Positions 39,995-47,780 of a DNA stretch of 64,000 nucleotides are shown here, piece after piece (positions within the stretch are counted from its first letter, which is position 1; each line of letters begins with the position of its first letter). This stretch comes from Treponema sp. (GTDB taxonomy: Bacteria; Spirochaetota; Spirochaetia; Treponematales; Treponemataceae): the NCBI GenBank assembly GCA_017935745.1, contig JAGBGX010000010.1, positions 268,873-332,872 of the forward strand, given 5' to 3'. The translations under genes and the position numbers were made by a program. A model generated the notes under the pieces. It made no database searches, had not been told where the DNA came from, and saw only the letters and a program-made list of their open reading frames with translations.

Positions 39995-40474
39995 ATGTAT
40001 TTTGAATCTTTGTGGAAAGAATTTTCAAAACTTGAACAAACGCAAGCGATTGCTCTTGGCGGTTCGCGGGCGGGCAGCGTTTTTGACGAAAAGTCTGATT
40101 ACGATTTGTACATTTATTGCACAAGCGTTCCGGGTGAAGCTGAACGCAAACGTATTTTGGACGAATGCTGCAAATATACGGAAATCGGAAATTCATTTTG
40201 GGAACTCGAAGACGACTGCACGCTCAAAGACGGAATCGACATCGATATTTTGTACCGCAGCATCGATGATTTTTCGCGGACAATCGGCTCGGTCGTAGAA
40301 AATCATATTTCATACAACGGCTACACAACGTGCATGTGGCACAATTTGCTCAGCTGCAAAATTTTATACGACAAAAACGGTGCATTGACAGCGTTGCAAA
40401 ACAAATACAATATTCCCTATCCCGGCAAATTAAAAAATGCAGTCATCAAAAAAAATAATTTCAGCAATGATTGA
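39995..40474 (+). CDS. nucleotidyltransferase-like protein (DUF4037-like), shortened
   Basis: The 159 residues begin with a polymerase-beta-type nucleotidyltransferase core: IALGGSRAGSVFDEKSDYDLYIY holds the G-S and the metal-binding D-x-D. Then come CCKYTEIGNSFWELEDDCTLKDGIDIDIL and GYTTCMWHNLLSCKILYDKN, similar to DUF4037 proteins. Those relatives are usually around 280 residues, so about half is missing. The C-terminus ends abruptly (KLKNAVIKKNNFSND). The gene is AT-rich. It may be a domain that still functions, or a decaying fragment. AGGAG precedes the ATG. Confidence 0.7.
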   Translation: MYFESLWKEFSKLEQTQAIALGGSRAGSVFDEKSDYDLYIYCTSVPGEAERKRILDECCKYTEIGNSFWELEDDCTLKDGIDIDILYRSIDDFSRTIGSVVENHISYNGYTTCMWHNLLSCKILYDKNGALTALQNKYNIPYPGKLKNAVIKKNNFSND

Positions 40475-40539
40475 CGAACTAAAAAAAGTTATAAAATAAC
40501 ATTTCATAATAGTTTGCAAAAAAAACTCCGAGGATAAAA

Positions 40540-41370
40540 ATGAATTTTATAAAAAAATACGCGTTTCCGTTTGTTATGCTTGCGGTATTTGAAGCAATCG
40601 CGGTTATATTGTGGCTTTCTTTGGACAGCATATTTTACCTGTTCAACTTCAGTTACATCGGTATTGCGGTTTTTTTTGGAATTTTTTTGTACGTCAAAAA
40701 ATACAAATATGCACGGCGCGTTACGCAGCTTTTGGTCGGGCTGTATATGCTTGTTTATTTGGGATTTATTGACGGCGAAAATATGCAAATCGAAGGGTTT
40801 TGGTACTATTTGCTTACGGGTGTTTTTGAAGCGGCGACAATACATTACGCGGTTGCAAAAATTTTCGGACCGTTATTGTTCGGCAGAGGCTGGTGCGGTT
40901 ATGCGTGTTGGACTGCAATGGTTCTTGATTTTCTTCCGTACAAAATTCCGAAAAAGCCGAGAAAAAAAATCGGCTGGATAAAATACGTTGCATTTGTTCT
41001 TTCGTTTGTGTTTGTTGCTGCGCTTTTTCTTTTTCACGCGGACGGAATTGAAAAAATTATGTTTTGGGCGTTCGTCATAGGAAACGCGGCGTATTATGCA
41101 GCAGGGATCGCATTGGCGTTTATATGCAAGGATAACAGAGCGTTTTGCAAATACATTTGTCCCGTAACCGTTTTTCTGAAACCCGCAAGTTACTTTTCGC
41201 TGCTTCGTATAAAATGTGACAAAACAAAATGCACATTGTGCGGAAAATGCAAAAAAGTCTGCCCGATGGATGTCAATGTTACGGATAATTCACGGAAACG
41301 AAAAAACGGCACGGAATGCATTTTATGCTTTGAATGTGTAAAAAAATGTCCAAATAACGCGTTGCAATAG
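40540..41370 (+). CDS. membrane 4Fe-4S protein (NapH/CcoG-like)
   Basis: The 276-residue protein has five or six membrane helices in its first 200 residues. Cysteine pairs in GRGWCGYACWTAM and CKYICPV, and two ferredoxin-type cluster motifs (CTLCGKCKKVCP and CILCFECVKKCP) lie at the C-terminus. This is the layout of NapH/CcoG (FixG)-type membrane ferredoxins that pass electrons across or along the membrane. The partner enzyme is not visible. The gene is AT-rich compared with surrounding housekeeping genes, hinting at acquisition together with the upstream gene. GAGGA precedes the ATG. Confidence 0.8.
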   Translation: MNFIKKYAFPFVMLAVFEAIAVILWLSLDSIFYLFNFSYIGIAVFFGIFLYVKKYKYARRVTQLLVGLYMLVYLGFIDGENMQIEGFWYYLLTGVFEAATIHYAVAKIFGPLLFGRGWCGYACWTAMVLDFLPYKIPKKPRKKIGWIKYVAFVLSFVFVAALFLFHADGIEKIMFWAFVIGNAAYYAAGIALAFICKDNRAFCKYICPVTVFLKPASYFSLLRIKCDKTKCTLCGKCKKVCPMDVNVTDNSRKRKNGTECILCFECVKKCPNNALQ

Positions 41371-41476
41371 TTGTAAGAAACTGCGCTATTTGCATTTTTG
41401 CATCGGGGCTCGTTCATTGCGTCAGAAGCATTTTTTAACGCTGGCAGAAATTTTTTTAATGCGGTAAAATAAAGCC

Positions 41477-42340
41477 ATGGACTGTGAGAAATTCAATTTA
41501 AAGGAAGCTGCATGCCTTGGAATTGCCGGAAATTTTACCGGGCACCTTGAGCAGGCAGGCGAAGCCGCGGGCTTTGCAGGAATAAAAGCGGCAGATAAAA
41601 ATGCGCCCAAGGGAATTTTCCCTACATACATTCCCGGGCCTGCCGGATCTGTTCCCGGTTATCTGACTGTGTTTCCGTTTGACAGTGACAGGATTGTGTT
41701 TCCGCGCGGAGAGCAGAACCTCCAGATTGAGCCTGAGTGCGCGCTTGTCTGCACTGTGCGGTGGAACGGAGCCAAGGCAGCGGAGCTTGTGCCGGTTCTG
41801 TTCGGAGCATCAAACGACTGTTCCGTCAGAGGAAGCGGAGCTGAAAAAATCAGCATGAAAAAAAACTGGGGCCCTTCAAGCAAGGGCATTTCCAGGAATC
41901 TGATTCCTGTCGGCGCGTTTGAAAGCGGCGGAACCATCAGCGGCTACAGGATTGCAAGCTTTCTTGTGCGTCACAATGAAGTGTCCGCATACGGAGAAGA
42001 CAGCCCGGTGAGCGGCTACAGCTGCATCTACAAAAATCTGCTTGACTGGACTGTCGGGCAGCTCAATTCGCAGCAGGACGAAGGCCCTCTGGAAAATGTA
42101 GGCGCATATCTGAATGATGCCGGGCGTCCTCAAAAGATTGTGCTGTCAATCGGCTCAACGCGCTATACGGAATTCGGGCAGCGCACGTTTTTGCAGGACG
42201 GAGATGCTGCGGTTGTTGTGCTGTATCAGGAACGCAAGTACAGCCCGGACGATATTGCGGCAATGGTTCAGGACGGAACAGTCGCTCTGGACAAGGAAAA
42301 TTCCGTGCTTTGGCAGTCAGTCCGGGCAGGCGCGTTTTGA
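41477..42340 (+). CDS. DUF5718-like protein
   Basis: The 287-residue soluble protein begins with LGIAGNFTGHLEQAGEAAGF and has PKGIFPTYIPG, PEGEQNLQIEPECALVC-like sequence and ISRNLIPVGAFESGGTISGY. I recognise this pattern as DUF5718, whose fold resembles fumarylacetoacetate-hydrolase-like proteins, but the memory is not certain and no activity is known to me. It has no signal peptide. It is monocistronic and followed after about 50 bases by a secreted PepSY-like gene. GC content is near that of the core genes. Confidence 0.6.
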   Translation: MDCEKFNLKEAACLGIAGNFTGHLEQAGEAAGFAGIKAADKNAPKGIFPTYIPGPAGSVPGYLTVFPFDSDRIVFPRGEQNLQIEPECALVCTVRWNGAKAAELVPVLFGASNDCSVRGSGAEKISMKKNWGPSSKGISRNLIPVGAFESGGTISGYRIASFLVRHNEVSAYGEDSPVSGYSCIYKNLLDWTVGQLNSQQDEGPLENVGAYLNDAGRPQKIVLSIGSTRYTEFGQRTFLQDGDAAVVVLYQERKYSPDDIAAMVQDGTVALDKENSVLWQSVRAGAF

Positions 42341-42388
42341 CGATCCGCTGCGTTTTAATTATATTATGAATATGTACAGGAGGAACGT

Positions 42389-42844
42389 ATGAAAGGTATA
42401 CAGAAAATGCAGCTAATGCTTGCCGCGTTTGCGCTTGCAGCAGTGCCGGTTTTTGCCGACAGAATCATTTCCGTGAATGACCTTCCGCAGAACATCCGGG
42501 ACACGCTTGCGGAAGCGTTTCCTGAGAATCAGATTCACCGTGCAAAGGCCGACTCAAAGGAGTATGAAATCACGCTTGCCGACGGAACGGAAATCGACTT
42601 TTACCGGGACGGCGAGTGGAAGGAAATCGATTCGTACTCAGGGATTCCCGCGCTGCTTCTGCCGGAATACGTGACTGAATATGTTGCGGCGAATTTTCCC
42701 GGCGAAACAGTCTGCACAGCGGAAAAGAACAGAAGGGAGCTTGAAGTGGAGCTTTCTGACGGAACAGAACTGTATTTTTCCTATGACGGAAGTTTTCTCG
42801 GACAGAAAACCGGCGCTCATCACCGCTCCCATCACCACCGGTAG
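42389..42844 (+). CDS. secreted PepSY-like protein
   Basis: The 151-residue protein has a signal peptide (MLAAFALAAVPVFA) and two PepSY-like (PF11396-type) units: YEITLADGTEIDFYRDGEWK and LEVELSDGTELYFSYDGSFL. The C-terminus is His-rich (HHRSHHHR), which could bind metal. GGAGG precedes the ATG. PepSY-like proteins are often inhibitors or binders in the periplasm. A paralogue lies at 43366, with a DUF2442 gene between on the opposite strand. Confidence 0.8.
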   Translation: MKGIQKMQLMLAAFALAAVPVFADRIISVNDLPQNIRDTLAEAFPENQIHRAKADSKEYEITLADGTEIDFYRDGEWKEIDSYSGIPALLLPEYVTEYVAANFPGETVCTAEKNRRELEVELSDGTELYFSYDGSFLGQKTGAHHRSHHHR

Positions 42845-42898
42845 GCAGTAACACAATTCCGGCGGACGTTTTGCATTCAGAGTGCAGGCGTCCGCTTG

Positions 42899-43180
42899 TC
42901 ATGCAATATCCAGCAAAGGGTCTTTTATCGACTCACCGTTATCATAAATCACATAGGGATCAATATCCAGGCAATTGCATTTGTTATACGTTCCGTCCAA
43001 AGTCCATGCCAGCGTTCCATTTAAGACAGTGCAGTTGTTTTTGTAAAAATCAATGTCCCTTAGACATTCAAAAACACCTTTACCGACAAGATGAGAAACA
43101 TCATAGCTTTTTATTGCACCGTCAACGAAATAAACAGCAATTTTATAATTATCTTGAGGAATTACCTGAACGACTTCCAT
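42899..43180 (-). CDS. DUF2442 domain protein
   Basis: The 93-residue protein shows the DUF2442 pattern: VIPQDNYKIAVYFVDGAIKS, YDVSHLVGKGVFECLRDIDF, NGTLAWTLDGTY and DIDPYVIYD. Such proteins often occur beside a DUF4160 partner in toxin-antitoxin-like pairs, but no DUF4160 is adjacent, so it is an orphan here. The ATG at 43180 has TAGGAG upstream. Function unknown. Confidence 0.8.
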   Translation of the reverse strand: MEVVQVIPQDNYKIAVYFVDGAIKSYDVSHLVGKGVFECLRDIDFYKNNCTVLNGTLAWTLDGTYNKCNCLDIDPYVIYDNGESIKDPLLDIA

Positions 43181-43365
43181 AGCATCTCCTATTACAGGCA
43201 TACCGAAACCTCACATTTGACATTATAGCATAAATGGCAAATAGTACCATATAAAAAATCCCGCCCGAAGAAAAAAAATGTCCGCTTTTTTTGCAATTTG
43301 TTGACGATTCCCGCATATTTTAGTATCTCATTTAGTAGTAACAGAACCGCAAGGAGGAATCTGGT

Positions 43366-43818
43366 ATGAAAAAGAACGTAAAGGCAATGGCTTTGGCTGC
43401 CGCTCTGATTCTGGGAGGCGCTTTTATTCTGGGCTGCAGTGACGATGATGATGACGATGATGATTGGATTTCGTATAACGAAATCCCTGAAATCGCACAG
43501 AAAGAAATAGAAAACAGCTTCGGAAAGCTTGATACTATCAAAGACATCAAAAAGGACGATGACAGCTACGAAATCTACCTGAACGACGGCACAAAGATTG
43601 ACTTTGATTTTGACGGAAAGTGGAAAGAGATTGACAACAACGCCGGGATTGATGCTAAGTACTTTGGAACAGACGCCGAGCTGGAAAAGATAAAGGCTTG
43701 GGCTGATACCAATCATAAGGGCAAAACAATTGAGGAAGTAGACAGGAAACCTAACGGATTTGAAATCGACTTCCGTGGCGCGGATCCGGATGTGTTTGTA
43801 ACAAGCTCTGCTTTGTAA
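43366..43818 (+). CDS. PepSY-like lipoprotein with Asp tract
   Basis: The 150-residue protein has a lipoprotein signal (LILGGAFILGC) followed by eight Asp, encoded by a run of GAT/GAC triplets at 43441-43464. The rest is one and a half PepSY-like units (YEIYLNDGTKIDFDFDGKWK). It is a paralogue of the protein at 42389. AAGGAGG precedes the ATG. The triplet run is a place for copy-number variation without frameshift. TTGACG at 43311 may be the -35 box of its promoter. Confidence 0.85.
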   Translation: MKKNVKAMALAAALILGGAFILGCSDDDDDDDDWISYNEIPEIAQKEIENSFGKLDTIKDIKKDDDSYEIYLNDGTKIDFDFDGKWKEIDNNAGIDAKYFGTDAELEKIKAWADTNHKGKTIEEVDRKPNGFEIDFRGADPDVFVTSSAL

Positions 43819-43867
43819 GAACATCGGCAGCTGAAACTGAACAGCTGTATCTGCTTGCAGCCTGTGA

Positions 43868-43911
43868 ATGCCGTTCCGTGGCCTTTGCGCCATGGGGCGG
43901 CATATTTTTTT
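43868..43911 (+). terminator. intrinsic terminator of the PepSY lipoprotein gene
   Basis: TGCCG...GTGGC and GCCAT...CGGCA pair in a stem around a short loop, followed by seven T. Confidence 0.75.
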
Positions 43912-43961
43912 GTCCCAAAAGAATATGGAATCGGAGCGTTTTGACATAAAAATGAGACAGA

Positions 43962-44285
43962 ATCACATCATTTTAGTTTAAAGCAATGTGAATTTAGAGC
44001 AAAATCATATTGTTTTAATGCAAAATAACATCATTATGGACTACATTCATCACGTTTTGACTTATAATAACGTCACTGTAAGTCAAATTCATCTTGTTTT
44101 AGTCTAGAACAACATCATTTTAGGGTAAATTCATAACGTTTTGACTTATAATCACATCGTTTTAAGTCAAATTCATATCATTTTTGTCTAAAACAATATC
44201 GTTCTTGCTTAAAACAGCATGCATTTTGAGCAGAATCATGTCTTTCAGCTCAAAAGCGTCACGGGTTCAGCTAAGAATCACATGG
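43962..44285 (+). repeat. degenerate 21-bp-period tandem array
   Basis: About fifteen units recur every 21 bases (spacings 20-22), each with a T-run start (TTTTGACTTA, TTTTAGTCTA, TTTTAAGTCA) and an ATCAYATCR-like end. TGACTTA and TAAGTCA units alternate in places and can pair. No two units are identical. The array lies in the 584-base gap between the terminator of the PepSY lipoprotein and the patatin gene and is strongly AT-rich. No other gene is seen in the gap. Confidence 0.8.
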
Positions 44286-44402
44286 CTGTTTAAAAAAAGG
44301 GCGGTGAATGGCGCGGAAATGCAGGCTGTGCACCCCGGGAACGTCGTGCAGGCAGCGAAAAGCGGGAATGACAAGAGCGTTTTTGTGTGCTATTCTGTGC
44401 CT

Positions 44403-46655
44403 ATGCATTTTGAACAGAAACGCGCGGCGGCTGCGGCCTGCCTTTTTGCGCTGCTTCTTGGCTTCTGCTTTGCCCGCAGCGGAAAGCCGAAGGTTGCGCT
44501 TGTGCTTTCAGGCGGCGGTGCGAAAGGGCTTGCGGAAATTCCGCTTATTGAGGCGCTGGAGGCAGAAGGAATACGCCCTGACATGGTTCTGGGAACGAGC
44601 ATGGGAGCGCTGATTGGCTCGCTGTATGCGTCCGGGTACTCGCCCGCTCAAATCCGGCAGACGCTTTTGTCGATGGATTTTGTTTCAATCCTGAGCGAAG
44701 ATCCGGGCAGCCTTGAAAAGAATCCGCCTGAGGCATTTTCGCAGAAGTCCTCAGGAATTTCGTTCCCGTTTTCTCTTTCCGACCGCAAGTTCGGCTCTGC
44801 TCCCGGGCTGATTGGAGACCATCAGATTCTGTGCGAGCTTAACAACCACCTGAGCAAGGTGCTGTGCATCCGTGACTTTGACAAGCTGCCTATTCCGTTC
44901 CGCGCGATTGCCACAGATGTGAGCACTGGCGGGCAGATTGTGATGAGCTCCGGCTCGGTTGTTGCTGCTGTGCGCGCAAGCATTTCGATTCCCGCAGTCT
45001 TTACTCCGGCTCCGCTGGAAAACGGTGTGTATGCGATGGACGGCGGACTGAAAAACAATTTTCCGGTGAAGCTTGCGCGGGAGATGGGAGCCGACATAAT
45101 CATTTCCATGGACGTTGCAAGCATTGTTGACACTGACCCGCGCACGCTCTCTGACTTTTATTCTGTTGCGGTTCAGATTTTCAACCTGATTATTTCTTCA
45201 AATGCAGTCGAGCAGTATGAATGGGCAGATGTGCTGCTCCGCCCTGACTTGTCTGAATTCACTACGCTGGACTTCAGGCATCCTGACGGAATCATACGGG
45301 CAGGGGAGCTGTGCGTTGAGCAGAACCGGGACAAAATCCGCTCTATTGCGCAGCAGCTGAAGGAAGCCGGCGCGGAGCTTTCTGTTCCTGACTACAGCCG
45401 GAAAAGCGATTACGACATGATGGAGAATCCGTTTATAGGCAGTGTTGAAGTGAGGAGCATTTCGTTTGCAAGCCCCGGCGTTCTTCCCGGAAAAAAGGAG
45501 TTTGAAGCGTTTACGGGAAGAGAGCTGGACGATGCAGCAAAGAAGGCTCTTACATCGCGGCTGAACAGGCTCAAGGACCGCTATCATCTGTCTTCGCTTA
45601 CGTATGCCCTGGAGCAGGAAGAGCATTCGGGGGCGTGCACGCTTGAAATTCTTGCAAATCATTACGAGCAGGAAATGGACAGAATCTTTTTTTCAGGCTC
45701 TTCTTCCATTTCAATTACAAACAGCGAGCCGCAGAGATATCTTTCGGTAAGCCCGAATTTTGCCGCGGGGCTGTACCTGTACACGCCGGTTGAGTCTATG
45801 GCGCAGCTTTCGTTCGGGAACACGCTGGCTTTGGACGCGTCTGTGTTTCCGCTCATTGAAAGCTTCGGCAACTATAAGCTCAGCATGGACTTTGGAAGCT
45901 CGCTGAAGTACGGGAGCCTTGAGCCGAAGACAAATTCGATTTATGACAAGCGTTACACTGCCGATGACCGCGGGCTGTCTCTGCACGGCGGAATCAGGTT
46001 CAGGCATACAGATTATTTTGTCTTGAAGTCGGGACTTGCTTTTTCTGCGGAAAAAATTCATTCTGCGGAAAAATGGTTCAATTCAGCTTTCTTCTATAAT
46101 GAGATTGTTTTTACAACGCTTCATAATGACTTTGTCTTGCTGCGCGGCGGGCAGATTGAAACGGTTGTGAATGTCGGAATGGAGCAGGACGAGAGCGACG
46201 GGACGATGTACAGCGTCAGGCTTGCAGGAGAAAAGCGCATGGAGCTTCCCGGCGGCAGGAGTTCTGCCGGAGCTTCGTTTGCCTTTTGTGTGAACAGGTT
46301 TCCGTACGAGCTGAATTCAGGCTACTGCGAATTCGGCGGCATCACCGGGATGTGCGGAATTCCGCCGGGAACGTTTAAGCGGGACTTTGCTGTGCTGGGC
46401 TTGTCGTTCAGGCAGAGGCTTGCCGATGTTTTTGCGATGCCGCTGTACGGGATTGTCGTGGCGAAGGCATCCGTGAGCGACAGCTATGATCCGTTTTTGC
46501 AGGATGAGCCGCCGTCCAGGTCTTTTTTTTCCGGGCATGAAAAGTCAGCTGGAGCAGGAATCTTTTTTGCGCTTCATACATTTCTGGGAAACTTTGTTGT
46601 CGGCGCAAGCGTGAACAGCAGCCGGGACTGGTGCATCACTGTCTGCCTGAAATGA
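44403..46655 (+). CDS. patatin-like phospholipase fused to outer-membrane barrel (type Vd-like)
   Basis: The 750-residue protein has a signal peptide (AAAAACLFALLLGFCFA), a patatin domain at about 30-300, a POTRA-like linker (about 345-420, VEVRSISFASPGVLPGKKEF) and a barrel to the end. Patatin marks are the oxyanion loop LSGGGAKG, nucleophile motif GTSMG and the DGG of AMDGGLKNNFPV. This is the layout of PlpD-like type Vd autotransporters, which present a lipase outside the cell. A start at 44403 is preferred because the signal peptide follows it directly; the upstream in-frame stretch runs into the repeat array. No clear Shine-Dalgarno is visible. Confidence 0.85.
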   Translation: MHFEQKRAAAAACLFALLLGFCFARSGKPKVALVLSGGGAKGLAEIPLIEALEAEGIRPDMVLGTSMGALIGSLYASGYSPAQIRQTLLSMDFVSILSEDPGSLEKNPPEAFSQKSSGISFPFSLSDRKFGSAPGLIGDHQILCELNNHLSKVLCIRDFDKLPIPFRAIATDVSTGGQIVMSSGSVVAAVRASISIPAVFTPAPLENGVYAMDGGLKNNFPVKLAREMGADIIISMDVASIVDTDPRTLSDFYSVAVQIFNLIISSNAVEQYEWADVLLRPDLSEFTTLDFRHPDGIIRAGELCVEQNRDKIRSIAQQLKEAGAELSVPDYSRKSDYDMMENPFIGSVEVRSISFASPGVLPGKKEFEAFTGRELDDAAKKALTSRLNRLKDRYHLSSLTYALEQEEHSGACTLEILANHYEQEMDRIFFSGSSSISITNSEPQRYLSVSPNFAAGLYLYTPVESMAQLSFGNTLALDASVFPLIESFGNYKLSMDFGSSLKYGSLEPKTNSIYDKRYTADDRGLSLHGGIRFRHTDYFVLKSGLAFSAEKIHSAEKWFNSAFFYNEIVFTTLHNDFVLLRGGQIETVVNVGMEQDESDGTMYSVRLAGEKRMELPGGRSSAGASFAFCVNRFPYELNSGYCEFGGITGMCGIPPGTFKRDFAVLGLSFRQRLADVFAMPLYGIVVAKASVSDSYDPFLQDEPPSRSFFSGHEKSAGAGIFFALHTFLGNFVVGASVNSSRDWCITVCLK

Positions 46656-46672
46656 TTCGTTCTGCGGTGCTG

Positions 46673-47629
46673 TCATTTTTCAGTTGTTCTGTTAAAGAGT
46701 ATCAGTTCGGGATGGTACTCAAAGTGCATATTGTCCCAGATGCCCCATTTTCCTCCCCAGATAAATCCTTCGCTTTCAAAAATTTCCACCACAGCTTTCG
46801 GAGGAAGCCAGCGCCGTGAAAGCGGAGTCAGCATCCATCCGCCTGGATTTTTGTCGCGCGCCCAGCTCCAGAAAATTTCGCCGCTGATTTTTTTTGGAAG
46901 CACATCGATTGCGATTCCGAGGCTGTGAAACGACTTTCTTGAAGTGCCGTCTATGACGCGCCAGTTGTACGCGTCCGCTTTGTTCAGTCCTTCAACAAAA
47001 GACTGTACGTCCGCGCTTGTTTTTGCCGCTTCAAGGATTTTGTCTTCAGTCCGTTTCAGCGGCCCGGCAATCCGCCTGTGAACGGTTGTTTTTTTGCCAA
47101 GGAACGTGGAGGCAGTCAGGCTGCGTTCCAGCTCGGCGCGGGATGCGCTTTTGTAGAGCGTTTCAAAGAAAAACATCGGAGTTCCCAGCCCTTCGCGCCG
47201 GTTTGTGCGTGAGCTGAATTCCTTCAGCCGCGCTTTTTCTTCTTCTGTCATTGACGCAGGATCCTTCAGCTCCTTGGGGTAGGAGTACAGAAGCGTCCAG
47301 TATTTTCCCGCTTTGCCGAGCTCTTTTTCCGGCAGCAGGCTTCCGTTGCACCAGTAAAATGTGCTGCTTTCGGTTTCTTCCGGCAGGCGGATTTCTATTT
47401 TCCAGTCTGACTTTTCAGAATCATAGGAAGACGAAAACTGCACATCAGGATATGCTTCCCTGAAGACGGCGAGATTTTCAGGCTCCGCTTTTTGGAAATT
47501 CTGGAATTCCGTGGAAACGCCGGAGCTGCTTTTTTCCCGGTTTTTCTTTTTCCATGGAAAGCAGGAATAAGCCGCAAGAAACATGAGGCATACAGCCGCA
47601 GCTGCTTTTTTTACATGAAATTTTTTCAT
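46673..47629 (-). CDS. M15-family peptidase (D-Ala-D-Ala carboxypeptidase-like)
   Basis: The 318-residue exported protein has an N-terminal hydrophobic signal (AAAAVCLMFLAAYSC) that could be a relaxed spirochaetal lipoprotein signal. The C-terminal domain has zinc ligands and active-site motifs of M15 enzymes: SFHSLGIAIDVLPKK (His and Asp), and WGIWDNMHFEYHPEL (His). GGWMLTPLSRRWLPPKAVVE is also typical. The long N-terminal part is family-specific. It would trim peptidoglycan peptides. It is convergent with the patatin gene. Confidence 0.83.
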   Translation of the reverse strand: MKKFHVKKAAAAVCLMFLAAYSCFPWKKKNREKSSSGVSTEFQNFQKAEPENLAVFREAYPDVQFSSSYDSEKSDWKIEIRLPEETESSTFYWCNGSLLPEKELGKAGKYWTLLYSYPKELKDPASMTEEEKARLKEFSSRTNRREGLGTPMFFFETLYKSASRAELERSLTASTFLGKKTTVHRRIAGPLKRTEDKILEAAKTSADVQSFVEGLNKADAYNWRVIDGTSRKSFHSLGIAIDVLPKKISGEIFWSWARDKNPGGWMLTPLSRRWLPPKAVVEIFESEGFIWGGKWGIWDNMHFEYHPELILFNRTTEK

Positions 47630-47780
47630 CAGGATATTTTAAAATGAAATGTGGACAAAATCAAGATTTTTTTCTATCCTAATGAACAAATCCCGGTGCA
47701 AGCATCGGAGCATAAAATCCTCCGGAAATTTTGCCTTGCGGCCCGTTGAAAGTGTCTGCTTTTGTCAGGAGATGTGAAAA

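Noticed and set aside
40540..41370. Nitrate reductase or cytochrome oxidase maturation operon
   Set aside because: Only one membrane ferredoxin-like gene is present; no nap, cco or nos partner genes occur in the neighbourhood.
43962..44285. CRISPR array
   Set aside because: The units are not identical, no conserved repeat alternates with unique spacers, and no cas genes are nearby. A 21-bp period is too short for repeat plus spacer.
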